Source of the DNA: Trachythela sp. YZ-2020
Lineage: Eukaryota > Cnidaria > Anthozoa > Malacalcyonacea > Clavulariidae
Assembly: GCA_016169945.1 (NCBI GenBank)
Contig: JADLSH010000375.1
Location: 372,001-436,000 of the forward strand
Reading direction: 5' to 3'
DNA length: 64,000 nucleotides
Shown: positions 12,201 through 21,997 of the stretch, in pieces
Layout of the letters: every line of letters starts with the position of its first letter
Numbering within the stretch: position 1 is the first letter of the stretch
The notes under the pieces: model-generated
The model's database searches: none
The model's input: the letters and a program-made list of their open reading frames with translations, nothing else
What the model was told of the DNA's origin: nothing
Program-made: the position numbers and the translations under genes

Positions 12201-13528
12201 TTAGGGATAGGGGAGCGTTGAAATGAAACCCGGGGGGGATGCTCATTCCAAAATTTACCGACGACACAGAGCAGAAAAAGGCGATGTTAATTGCTAAGCC
12301 TCAGCGAGTGAATAACGTTACTAGTCCGTCGCGCATTTTGGTTCAGTGCCGTCGGCAGCAAATTATTATTGGGTGGCTAAACTTAGTTAGGTCTGGAAGT
12401 GTTTTCCCCCAGGAAAATTGTGCATTTGTAAAGCCTCAGAAGTGCATTTGCCGTACATCCTGAGAGGATCTTTAATCAAAATTGTGAAGTTTTTACACCT
12501 AAGAATGCAAGATTAATTTATCTTTAAGATATTTAACTTTTTACAACCTCATGACATCCACAAGTTTTGAAATAATATTTGCTCCGTCAATTACAAGCGT
12601 CAGTGAATTAGTTTTGTTCCTTTTGGTATATACACAACTGATGTGAAAGTAACGACAAACAATTACAGATGAGTTGATTGTAGTTGGCTCTGCAAGAAAT
12701 AGATAGAGTATGAAAAGAGCACATTCCTGGATGAACAGATTACTGCCGACGGCCCTGTGGTTGTTTGAAATTTAAAAATTTACCGACCAAGTTACTTTCA
12801 AGTTCTACGTTTTAACCGACGAAGGTCTATTTACCGACAGTTTTTTTATAGATAGGGGATGTAACACCCCCTACACCCCCCGATCGGTACGCCTTGTATA
12901 AAGTCTTTGGAAGTTATAGGCTAGAAACCTATTAAATTTCTTTTCCAAGAGTTACTGAAGTGTTTCTGTTCAATAATTGTAAGTGAAACGGTTAACTGAA
13001 ATCCCCCAATTACAGTAATACAGTAGACGACGTTATGGAGATCCTCCTAGACATTCACGACCAAGTGTCAAAATGACTTGATACTCTTATAAACAACAAA
13101 AAGATGTCGGTTCTTCATTGAATATTATTACCTTTTTACCTTTATTGTGCCACGTAAGCTTGCATTCGAGAATGTGCATACGGTATGTTTTGCTTTATAG
13201 TGCAATGCTCAAGATGGGTAAAAGTAAATCATGGCCATATGCGTTGGAGAAAATGACGGGAAGCAAAGAAATGTCTGTGGCTCCAATTAAGGAATATTTT
13301 CAACCACTCCAAGAATGGCTGGTGAAAGAAAGATGCAGCAAAAAATACAAAATTGGTTGGCCTGGGCAACCTGCGGATGGCGTCAGAAATTGCACCACAT
13401 TAGTGCCATCGACCAAACCAACGAATCGCACCACATCAACCACAGAACCAAGCAGTGGCCTGATTCTACACAGTACCACGCTGTGGTTGGTTGTTGCAAC
13501 AATTAGTCTGATCCAATTACTTGCTTGA
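278..13528 (+). CDS. ACE: Angiotensin-converting enzyme-like M2 dipeptidyl carboxypeptidase, five exons
   Basis: Zinc metallopeptidase that removes C-terminal dipeptides from extracellular peptides. Exons by GT/AG borders and matching phases: 278-1323, 4788-5011, 5602-5845, 11535-11657, 13201-13528, giving 654 residues. The N-terminus has a hydrophobic signal peptide (about residues 1-20). The zinc site HELGH is at 366-370 and the third ligand Glu about 394 lies in GFHEAVGD, the spacing of gluzincin family M2. Other ACE hallmarks are the [10 protein letters not shown] block in exon 1 and [13 protein letters not shown] in exon 3. It is a single-domain enzyme, like germinal ACE and insect AnCE. 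After a Thr/Ser-rich stalk the protein ends in about 20 hydrophobic residues with no cytoplasmic tail, which suggests a GPI signal or a tail-less membrane anchor. No stops or frameshifts were found. Introns 1 and 3 are swollen by mobile elements. The start is chosen from the signal peptide and the context CACCATGA. Confidence 0.95.
1911..4046. mobile_element. 2.1 kb foldback element in ACE intron 1
   Basis: The sequence from about 1911 to 2640 returns as reverse complement from about 2660 to 4046. The ends are GGCTATTACTATAACAAGG and its complement. Inner arms match over long runs, for example the segment around 2010-2110 with 3370-3450 and 2260-2480 with 3050-3260. No transposase is coded. 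The right arm is longer because an internal repeat is expanded. Flanks share only GCATC, so a target duplication is not certain. Confidence 0.8.
3463..3992. repeat. Tandem array of a ~30-bp unit
   Basis: About 17 copies of a roughly 30-bp unit containing GTTTTAGTATTCC and GGTTTTAGAGATTCCGC follow one another in the right arm of the foldback element. The left arm has only about one copy (1955-2000), so the array grew after the foldback formed. Confidence 0.85.
4430..4502. repeat. GTCGAGGGT-type minisatellite
   Basis: Short purine-rich tandem of GGTCGAGGGT/GAAGTCGAGGGT units in ACE intron 1. It gives complementary short reading frames on both strands, neither convincing as coding. Just downstream, about 4560-4625, lies a partial copy of the element found complete at 32984-33210. 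Confidence 0.6.
5846..6887. other. ACE intron 3, first part
   Basis: Intron sequence without a convincing gene. Near 6382 there is a CAGGGGCGTAAGGAAC motif, like the left end of a hAT-type element, but I find no matching right end. Confidence 0.4.
6888..7170. mobile_element. ~280-bp MITE in ACE intron 3
   Basis: Perfect 24-bp terminal inverted repeats, TTATTATATAGCAAGTGTCA onward at 6888-6911 and the complement at 7147-7170. The interior carries further inverted copies of a CCGGTCAA motif. There is no transposase; the 83-codon frame inside is not convincing. Confidence 0.75.
7172..7292. repeat. Near-perfect ~120-bp hairpin
   Basis: Sequence beginning CACTTATTTACTGA pairs with TCAGTAAATAAGTG at the other end. 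The inner arms GGGAAACAGCGTGTTTTGTG and complement are almost identical, with a CCGCCGTTG/CAACGGCGG tip. It abuts the preceding MITE. Probably a small foldback element. Confidence 0.75.
7581..8287. repeat. Left inverted terminal repeat
   Basis: About 707 bp, matching the complement of 10234-10971 with only scattered differences. It begins with two copies of a subrepeat containing GTGTGCGTGCAAGAGTTC. It encloses reading frame 7761-8126 and reaches to the end of the minus-strand zinc-finger gene, supplying its stop codon and an AATAAA signal. Confidence 0.9.
7761..8126 (+). CDS. Cysteine-rich protein encoded in the left terminal repeat
   Basis: 121 codons from ATG to TGA, wholly inside the terminal repeat, so the element carries two copies facing each other. 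The centre has a cysteine cluster, [18 protein letters not shown] (about residues 46-63), followed by a Trp-rich, mostly alpha-helical tail. A Cys-x-x-Cys-type zinc site is possible. I do not recognise a named family. I have an unverified impression that similar short Cys-Gly-Cys/Ser-Gln proteins accompany related elements in invertebrates. The left copy is open; the right copy is broken. Confidence 0.6.
   Translation: MRSSRASNVDEFSPVEFRKLCNLLGTIFAQTVSCEIYELYEERCCGCKLNRFSQSECLMLSYEERWQMYDLEAIERVNNKDMVWNKFVEVTKVLELQWDKYVFEFWNLKGEKGGNVNAKSY
8226..8621 (-). pseudogene. C2H2-type zinc finger with acidic linker, interrupted by one stop
   Basis: Reading left from ATG at 8621, the frame opens with a zinc-finger start (Cys-x2-Cys) and meets TGA at 8568-8570. 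It then continues in the same frame with the His and final Cys of the finger to a stop at 8226. The part after the TGA is an open frame of 111 codons. It has an acidic, Ser-rich stretch and then a helical region starting [14 protein letters not shown]-to-TGA change would explain the stop, but that is inference. The stop codon of the gene lies in the left terminal repeat. Probably a DNA-binding or regulatory protein of the element. Confidence 0.7.
8725..8803. promoter_or_regulatory. 10-bp tandem repeat between divergent genes
   Basis: Seven to eight copies of CCTGTTTGGC (some CTTGTTTGGC) lie in the 240-bp gap between the minus-strand zinc-finger gene and the plus-strand 8865 gene. The position suggests a bidirectional promoter, binding array or replication origin for the element; only the repeat itself is seen. 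Confidence 0.55.
8865..9236 (+). CDS. Zinc-finger protein upstream of the packaging ATPase
   Basis: 123 codons. The N-terminus has one C2H2 finger, about residues 9-30, with [10 protein letters not shown] followed by HLSDVH. A basic region with RRKYLQEAK comes next, and the remainder has no recognised domain. The last 109 bases overlap the start of the ATPase gene in another frame. The two could have been one fused protein before a frameshift, but the ATPase has its own good start context (GCCATGG), so separate proteins are equally possible. Likely binds element DNA or helps packaging; this is inference from position. Confidence 0.65.
   Translation: MAKRVCRDCPVPDCGAKYLVRLASHLSDVHLLDINQRRKYLQEAKLQPKVKFVVYKANENNLSQQQDRVYELSEPKRQHVLKQALVSPWQYQFPYADSEKPGEKRVHTHCQLRNQKQYKLKHH
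9128..10252 (+). CDS. A32/FtsK-HerA-like DNA-packaging ATPase
   Basis: 374 codons with no internal stop. The Walker A motif [12 protein letters not shown] is at about residues 54-65, with Val at the first loop position where Gly is usual. Walker B is [10 protein letters not shown] at about 127-136. [16 protein letters not shown] segment follows as in sensor regions of this family. Such ATPases pump DNA into capsids in Polintons, adintoviruses, virophages and large DNA viruses. The C-terminal ~90 residues form a separate basic/aromatic region of unknown role, beginning near [11 protein letters not shown]. The stop codon lies in the right terminal repeat and overlaps AATAAA at 10248-10253. No capsid or integrase gene accompanies it. 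The reading frame is longer and cleaner than the others in the element. Confidence 0.85.
   Translation: MAISVSICGLRKARRKACAHSLPAKKPKAVQTKASLTTKPYPEFNFRHKFSLLVVVPSQSGKTYFVQQILENNRVVYEEQRRICIRWCYNQWQDRYDDLKKSLGKSIRFERGLPVLSDDLSEINTKYNNIIILDDLMAEATDSPVVARLFTQGRHRNASVILLLQNMFPKGKFNTDISRNAQYLALFRSPSDRKQIGIVGERMFDKNRDRFMTAYYKETEKPFGYLLVDNKPDTPTDKQVLGDLFGDCHVYPFTTQTKVTTPTPVSGVETKPGRKQPKHHRCITWSDATIPEWLKYTDKADTVRVIPKGYAIIEMYKSSRNSVYPSRPGVYSNGEHYWPVKIRHQSTGHIKWVNLHEDESTVRDFAKETMAIEQ
10234..10971. repeat. Right inverted terminal repeat
   Basis: About 738 bp, the reverse complement of 7581-8287. It is longer mainly because the outermost AGTACGAACTCTTGCACGCA subrepeat is present in three copies, against two at the left. 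Substitutions and a short insertion near 10530 show the two repeats have diverged since insertion. Confidence 0.9.
10395..10765 (-). pseudogene. Broken right-repeat copy of the cysteine-rich gene
   Basis: Reverse-complement copy of the 7761-8126 gene. It has an in-frame TAG at 10604-10606 where the left copy has CAG, and a 5-base insertion near 10530 that shifts the frame. The first 53 codons are otherwise nearly the same as the left copy. Confidence 0.8.
10972..11534. other. ACE intron 3, end
   Basis: No gene or clear repeat. It ends in the pyrimidine-rich acceptor of ACE exon 4. Confidence 0.5.
12180..12900. mobile_element. Possible non-autonomous hAT-like element in ACE intron 4
   Basis: The left end CAGTGCCGTACGAAG and the right-hand CGGTACGCCTTG with a preceding C-rich tract resemble hAT-type ends. 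Complementarity is imperfect and no clean 8-bp target duplication is seen. No transposase is coded. Confidence 0.3.
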
Positions 13529-14417
13529 CTATAAAATCATCTATATCCGAGGAAAATAGAAATTTAGCTTAATGGTTTGTAATTTAGTTATTATAGTTCT
13601 AAACAAAAATGGAAATAAATATTTTAAAGATTATAGCGAGTAGGCTTCACTGGTTTTTCTAAAACCAATATTTCAGCTATTCCGCCCTTTTCGCGGCTCT
13701 TCTGATATGGTATTGAAAGAGGCAACTTAGAGGGATATGTGATTAAAGGAATTAAAATGTTGTGGATTAGATTTTGTAGGATAACATAATTATATGGTTG
13801 TTTCTAAAATAAATTTGCTAACTTGATTCTTTCTAGACATGTTTAACTGTGTATCAGGGCATTTTTAAGAATTCCTTAGTAGTGGGGGGGGGGGGGTCAA
13901 GGAAAAGGAACTTAAAAAGGACGTGGTGAACTGGAGGTGTGAGGACTTCCTGAGAAAATTGTCGTATTCTAGAGCCTCCGGGGGCCCGGGGCGTGATTTC
14001 CTGCATTTTCGGCAACAATTTTTTATGTATCCCACCTAGATGGATTGAGCTTTCAGTATAAAAGCAAGGTTTTGTTATATGGGAATATTATAACACACTT
14101 CTGAACTAAGTCATTCTGCTTAAGCTGATTCGATTAAGACTTAAGCTGATTCGATTAAGGTTGTCTTTTCAAAGTCAAAACTGAAAACCGCAAAACCTCG
14201 CCCTTAGAGGCCTAGATCTTGCTCTTTTAAGTTTTGACCTTCAGTGAACCACTGGACAGTGTTAGTAGAATGAGCTGTATGTCATATTTGTGACATCAGA
14301 TTGCATATTTGCAATAAATATTTGCCCACAAATGCGAACTGTTTAAGTGCCGAGGATTATTGTTTTCCTCATGTGCAATTGCATTTAACATTTTACCATA
14401 AAAACCGAAAACGCTTG
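13529..14417. other. Stretch downstream of ACE
   Basis: No gene seen. It includes a likely ACE 3'UTR, a poly-G run near 13883-13897, and near 14160-14200 a GGTTGTCTTTTCAAA motif also found in the MITE at 57527-57799. Confidence 0.4.
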
Positions 14418-16285
14418 TTAAAGGACATTGGCAACGAAAATTTTTATTGCCGATATCTTTCAGGCTTACCTACAGAATACTTACTGCATTTAGTTGATCT
14501 TGAGAAAGTTGTTTGTGACGTCATTAGTAGGGTTCCGCAAATATAACAATATAAGATATATCGCATTTAACGCGTTCTAAGAACATTTTGTCAAAAAAAT
14601 TACAGATGTACGGCGACTTATATTAAATAATTGTGTAACAATTTAGTACCACTTGTCTGCGGATATTTTTACGACAGTATTTGAAATATACGCGAATAGT
14701 TTTGATTCCATTCGAGTGTTATATTCTGCCGCATGTTTCAACACACATATCATATACTCCAAATGAATATATACTTGTTGTGTAGCAGAAATAATCTGTG
14801 CTTATTAGCGAAAAGGCTCCACTATGAAATATTATGATTTAAACGCATTTTTATACAACAAATATCGAACAAAATACGACCGGCGATACCTAACATTAGA
14901 GTTTGCATTGAAAAGTTTCTATACTATAGACTACAGTTTACACTAGCGCTATCCATTAAATGACATTGGCAACGAATTGTGTATAAGAATTTTGCATCAA
15001 AATACATGGCAGAAACGTTTTAATAAGCGTATAACATGTTTCTACCACTGCCATTAATATTATCTCTTCCAACTCCGTGTGAACTAAACGCATAAAATGG
15101 AAAACAACAAAGAAAATTCTTATACAATATTACATCAATAATTGTCTTTATCTCCTGAATGACTCGCTAGATAAATGCGTAAAAATTGCTCAAATTCCAA
15201 AACAATCAAATCGGCTTCCATGTGCTTAAATTTCTCTATCAGTGCAGTGCGTTCACATAACAGTTCCAATTGTTATTGAAAATTAATACAACAGTAACGA
15301 AAATAATCACAATATGCATGGTCAAATATATCATATCTGGCTGGCGCAATATCTGTAGATTAAAAATACACAAGCATGCATAAAACCCCAAAAATCTAAG
15401 TAGTTTGAGCTACAGCACTCCTTTTATACTTTCAATACAGTTGGACAGTCTAGTATAAAGAAGCGCTATCACACAACATACTACAAATAACATGCATGCT
15501 TAATTCGTAAGACATAATATATTGCCTTATATATAATCATAATTGATATGTACATGTATTATAAACGGCACACCGTGATTAATTATATTCTATACTGTAA
15601 AGAAACTCGCTACATTTTCAGGAAATATTTTCCTATCTTTATACTTGCTGCCAGAGAACAGTTATATCTGGCTCAGTCACTCAGTGTCTCGAGTTAATAT
15701 AACATTTCATCCATCTTTTCTTGTGTCTTCGTCTAACTACAACACGTGGTTCTTTAAACGTTTTGCAGAGTATATGACCATTTATCTTTCTCGTTAAATT
15801 TCAATTTACACAAAATACTATAACTTCAATAATACCCAATCATCCTCAAACGCGTCAGACAAATCCACGCTGTAGTGCAGAATCGTTGCAAAATCCGCCA
15901 CTCCTTTCCTTCCCACTCGCTTAATATGGTCTCATCTGATCGTATAGCACTTCCCTAGTTCCCTTGCCTGGTTATGAGAATTTCTGTTCATTATAACGCT
16001 CAAAATAACATATTTTAGTTAACACATAACCTTCGCGCAATATAAATCTCTATGTTGTTTTGAACGCAACCCTGCTAATGACGTCAAAAAGGTCATTGAC
16101 CCCAAAGATATTTTTTCAAGATGGCGGCCGATGAGCAAATTTTATCAAACTTTACTTGCATTTTACTCGCAAACAAAAATGTTTCAGAAGAAACTGGTAA
16201 CATTTTCCTAGTTAGGTGGTACACTAAGATTAAATAAGCCAATAAAAATGTTCGTTGCCAATGTCCTTTAAGGTTACAGGACACT
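14418..16285. mobile_element. 1.9-kb terminal-inverted-repeat element, no transposase
   Basis: GTTAAAGGACATTGGCAACG at the left returns as CGTTGCCAATGTCCTTTAA at the right. Partial complementarity continues inward, including TGACGTCATTAG near 14516 and its complement near 16070. An internal GACATTGGCAACGAA copy lies near 14960. The interior is AT-rich and non-coding; short frames at both ends run through the repeats. Confidence 0.65.
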
Positions 16286-16805
16286 TTTTACGCCTCTCTA
16301 CGAAGAATCGTTGTTACCTGCTTAATATTTATTCGATTTTTATCAAATGTTCGCCAAATGTTTTTAGCTACATGAGGAATATCAGGAAGTTGTTAAATAG
16401 AATATCTTATGAATTTCTATTTTGGATAATTTAAAATCGCGGTATCTTCACGCCGCGGCCTAATGCTCGTGACGGGTTTAACATGTATTTCTGAAAATAT
16501 ATTTTTTTACAGCCAAATAGTTGTTTTAAAAATGAGTGTTTGGATTTTTCTATTTCGCCGTTCGTTTGATATAGCTATTGCTTTGAGGATTACATATATT
16601 TCAGGGTTTTTTTTTAGAAAAAATCGCCCAGAACTCATTCAATATTGAAAATGAAAACAAAGCCGCACACCTTTTGAAACCGAGATTCTCAGCTTTACAT
16701 GCAGTGCAAATCGAAAACGATTGGTCGAGAAAATCGAAGCAGTTTATAAACTAGTGGTAGACGGTTCTTGGTTAGGGCGCTTATCTGAGAATAATTCAAG
16801 GGCCC

Positions 16806-17254
16806 TCAAAGGCTCAAACCATCATGATGCGGAATTACAGTGTATGAGGATTTGACGTCTACAGTCAAAATGAATTTGTGAGTGGTGCCCTGGAATTGGA
16901 TGTTTTGAAAGACTTGGAGAGCGTGTTTGGTATCCTTGATATGGGATGGAAAGTCCTTAACGAACGATGCCATGACACGATCGATTAAGGAAGCTTGAGA
17001 TGAGCTCGGTGGGACAACAAGAAGCAGAGATAATGGGTCCAACCAAGAATCAACTGCCACTGTTTTGATCGGATTGGCGGAGTTAATGCTCACCTTCGGC
17101 AGTTTTTCTTTTGATGGTGAGCATTATGCGATGGGAACCAAAATGGGTCCCAATTATGCCAATTTATTTATTGGTTTTTTGGAAAAGCAGATCTTCGAAC
17201 AGTACACTGATCCCATTCCTGATTACCATGGTAGGTACATCGATTACTGTCTCG
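16806..17254. pseudogene. Penelope-like reverse transcriptase fragment split by an inversion
   Basis: On the minus strand 17093-16806 reads an RT segment with SHIKDTKHALQVF and LTVDVKSSYTVIP. On the plus strand 17080-17254 reads the following RT segment with YAMGTKMGPNYANLFIGF and GRYIDYC. These are consecutive blocks of Penelope-type RT, so one part has been turned round, with a breakpoint near 17060. The catalytic block ends GRYIDY-C, with Tyr where the second Asp is usual. A hAT element interrupts it directly after this. Confidence 0.75.
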
Positions 17255-20150
17255 CAGTGGCGGCGCCAGGCCGGGGCAAGGGGGCAATCCCCCCCCCCAA
17301 TTTTTTTCTGGCCCCCCATTTTGCCCCCCTAGAATGTCTGACAATATCTATTATTTTAATTCATTACATCACAGATACTTATGATTAACCTAAAATTAAA
17401 ATACATAATTATCTATACTACTATAGTAAGAGAAAGCAACAGCATTCTGAACACGTTTTCTGGCTTCGCATGCTAAAATTATGCGTGTGCAATTTTTCAG
17501 TTGTTGTTGTCAAATTTCAATCTATTATTAGTAACTTAATTAATATTACCAGTTTCTAATAATATTCGCCAGTGTTAGTACTGTAAACGTAAACAAATCA
17601 TCATCCTGCGCGCAGTGTTAACGTATAAAGGTTGCTATTTGCTTCATATGATCATATCTACAATAAAGATAGGGCCAGATTTGTTATAGCTTCAAGATGG
17701 ACATTAAAAACTTTTGTAGTGGCAGGATGTTGAGTGATGACGAAGTTAGTGCGCCTGTTGAAAAACGTTCAAGGTATGAAACAACTAGTTTGACTGAACT
17801 TCCAACGATAGAACTTGTAGACATTGATAGTGATGAAATAAGTGATCTAGATGCGTCTGAAGGTGAAATTGAAGATATTCTTGGACCACCAGAAAATGTT
17901 AATACTCAGCTACAGGCAGAAAAGGTCCTGACTTCGAACCAGCAAAAAGCAGCGAGAAACACAGGACCCAGAGACATTTCGCTGTTGCAAGACGACGGAC
18001 CAACGCAGCCAGGTTTAAAAGAGAAATTAAACTTTCCCAAGTCACACGGCCGACGTTTTGTTCCCGAGTCGTTTAAAAAGTTTCTCTGGCTGGAATATAT
18101 TCAGTTTGCGAAGATGAAGTCTACTGCTTTACCTGCCGTCATTTTTCAACCATCGATAAGAAGACCGTTTGTTTCAGAGGGTTTTTGTCAGTGGAAGAAA
18201 TGTACTGGTGAAAGTCAAAAGAACAATAGACTATCTATGCATAAAAACTCCCAACTCCACTTGGACAGCGCAACCAGGTACAATACAGCATTTTCAATAA
18301 TTTTCCATAACTCAAATAAATTTTATCACGTTTGAAAGTAGAATAGAAAACGTAGAATGAGTTTTCTATTTGAATTTATAAGGTGAAGTTGATGGACTTG
18401 ACTCTTGAGATTGTTTCCCTAAAAAACTAATATTTTTATAGGTACAAAGCTTACATGGAATCTAAACTATTAGACCAAACAGTTACAAGTCTTCTTAACG
18501 ACGACCATACCAAAGTAGTCAAACGAAATCGCAACTACATCAAAATCATTGCGGATATCCTACGACTAACTGCAGTTCAGAATATTGCTCAGCGAGGTCA
18601 CCGTGAGTCCGATATCGACGATGACAATAACAGAGGTAATTTCCTTGAAATTTTATACTTTATGAAGAATTATTCAGAAATCCTGGAGGACAGACTTGAA
18701 AATGGACCCCAGAATGCCAAGTACACACACCACAGTGTACAAGATGCTGTACTATTGGACGAAATTACCGAAGAAGGTAAGGCAGCTGAATACTTCGCCC
18801 TCCTGGTTGATGAAACTAAGGACTTGTCGAAAAAAGAACAGCTTACTTTTGTGCTTCGATATGTATTCGAGTGCGAGGTGCATGAAGAATTTGTTGGTTT
18901 TAAAGTTGCAGAAGACCTCACCGCTGAAAGCCTGAGTGAAGCTATTCAATATGAAATGAAACAAATTGGTGTTAACATCCAGAATCTTGTTGGTCAAGGA
19001 TATGATGGGGCTGCCGTTATGAGCGGAAAATGTTCCGGTGTCCAAGAGAGAATAAGAAACATTGCCCGCATGCTCTGCTTTGCTCATCGCCTAAACCTCG
19101 TGATCGTTCAGGCATCGTTAGGAAGCCCAATGACGATCCACTATACATAAATATGCACTCTAATCACCCACCGAGCATCACAAGGCAACTACCTGCATCA
19201 ATTAACAAGCGCATCGCACTTCTTTCATCAGATGAGCAAACTTTTCAGGACTCTGCACCCATATATCAGAACGCACTTAGGCATAGCAACTTTTAATCAT
19301 GAACTTAGCTACACTCAGCACACACCGCAACAACAACGCAGGAATAGGCAACGCAACGTTCCCGTGGCTGATTTCTTTGCTACATTGCAAATGTGTTACA
19401 ATTTTTTGAGCGGGTCTAATGTTCATTCAAGCTGGATTGCATTTCAGAAGAACATGTACCCAAATGAACAGCCAGTCGAATTTAAAACAATGTCGGACAC
19501 TAGGTGGGCGTGTCAAGTACGCGCCGTCAGCGCTATAAAATCTCGATTTGAGTGTCTGATTAAATTTCTTCGACATGTTGACAACACTGATAGGAATCGT
19601 GAGCGAGCACTAGTCGCTCGTAATGTTTTAGATCAACTTGATCAGAAATTTATTTATTGCATGTTCCTTATGCATGACGTGTTACTTGAAGCCAAAGGGG
19701 CATCTGACATGCTCCAAAGTCGTGAGCTAAATTTTCTTAAGGCAGCAGATCTTATTGAATCTCTTATTGACGAGCTAGAAACATATCGATCAGAGCAGAA
19801 ATCAATATATTACTTGGAAAATTCGTTAGATATAGCAACAATATTGCTCTAACACATTGGGCCGACAGAAGACGGTCCCAAGTCACTTGCACGATTTTGT
19901 CGTTTTGACATCGCTCGGCAAACGTGATACTATTTCAGGACCGTCCGATATGAAAAGAGCAGTCTTGTATCCTACCATTGATGTTTTTCTAAGTGAGCTT
20001 AAAAGGCGTTTCAGTGAAGAAAATCTTGCAATTTTTCGATCACTTTCAGCTCTAGACCCAACGTCAAATGAATTTCTAGATTTTAATAACGTTTTACCAC
20101 TTGCGAGGCATTACAAATTAAACTTAGAAGATATACAAATGGAAACAAAA
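17255..20150 (+). mobile_element. hAT transposon (ZMYM1-like), 3' end lost
   Basis: The left end CAGTGGCGGCGCCAGG is a typical hAT terminus. A hAT-family transposase follows in the same direction. No complementary right terminus is present: the transposase runs straight into a beta-glucuronidase exon at about 20150. The element was inserted into the Penelope fragment and later lost its right end. Confidence 0.75.
17697..20150 (+). pseudogene. hAT-family transposase (TTF zinc finger, DUF4371, hAT dimerisation), decayed
   Basis: Exon 1, 17697-18277, starts with an acidic Ser-rich region and leads into a TTF-type finger region, with FPKSHGRRFVPESF and CQWKKCTGESQKNNRLSMH. Intron 18278-18441 has GT/AG ends and phase 2. 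From 18442 the DUF4371 region reads FALLVDETKDLSKKEQLTFVLR and GQGYDGAAVMSGKCSGVQERI. The frame then breaks around 19060-19230 and resumes at 19232 (FKTMSDTRWACQVRAV). A stop follows at 19850, and the C-terminal dimerisation segment continues at 19960-20150 (LPLARHYKLNLEDIQ). Cut-and-paste transposase related to vertebrate ZMYM1-like proteins. It is not functional because of the frameshifts and the missing end. Confidence 0.8.
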
Positions 20151-20255
20151 AATTCTTCAATATGGTGAAGCCAACAGAATAACAGTAGCAGTAAATAATA
20201 CTCTCAATGCAACAACTTTACCTCCTGGAAAAATAGAATATCTTACTGGACCTCG

Positions 20256-20998
<743 letters not shown>

Positions 20999-21997
20999 AT
21001 ACCCTCCAGGATATTTCATTCAAACCTACGAATTTGATTTCTTCAACTACGCAGGCACCCACCGTCCCATCCCGTTCTTTTCTACACGACACCTCAAGTC
21101 TACATCTCCGATATATCTGTCATCACTGACCTCTCGCACGATAACACTGAGGGCAGCCTAAAGTTCAAAGCTCTGATCATAAGTTCAGAGAGATATCGTG
21201 TTCTCTCATGATAAAATATGAATTATCTCATATATATGAAATATGATAAAAGATGGTAAGGTTGTGGCCAGTATATCGGGTCCTGAAGTACCAAGTGGTG
21301 TGTTGAAAACAGATGATATTCAACCATGGTGGCCAATTGGAATGAGTGATTCCCCAGGATACCTTTATAATTTGAAGGTACGTATTTTGTAAGCTTTTGA
21401 TCTGATTGAACAATAAGTATGTTAGGTCACAGAAATCACTTTAAGTAAATGAATGCAATCCCCGAACAAATAACATTCAGTAGGAGACACTTAGGGTATA
21501 TCTCCAAATCTCCGTTCTTTAAACTTTTTTGCCTAAAATTTCATGCAATAATTTATAGCCTACCAATGCTTTCATGGTTGTAAAATTATTGTAGTTACAT
21601 TCTTGTTGCACGATTATTCATTCAAAGGCTTCAGAAATTATTGGGAAGAGGGGGGAGGGGTCAGTTGGCCCCCTAGTATTCAATTCTCTTCAGTAAATGC
21701 GCGAAGCCCCACCTATACTTCGTTATTTTGCTTTTATTTTCAACTCCAAGGTCACGGTGTCAGGCAGTGATATACTGGACGTCTACAATCTGCCAGTTGG
21801 ATTTCGAACTGTTAAAGTGGAGAAGACACAATTTCTCATCAATGGCAAACCATTCTATACATTATTTATTTACCTTTATTTACATTATTTATATATACAA
21901 AATACACTATAAATATATATATATATTGCATCGATAAAGATAAAAATATTAATATGCAATACGTTCTGTTCATTCTAAATAAATATAAAGCTTAAAT

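Noticed and set aside
13015..13085. Candidate extra ACE exon after a TTACAG acceptor-like site
   Set aside because: The translation does not fit ACE, and exons 4 and 5 already join in phase without it.
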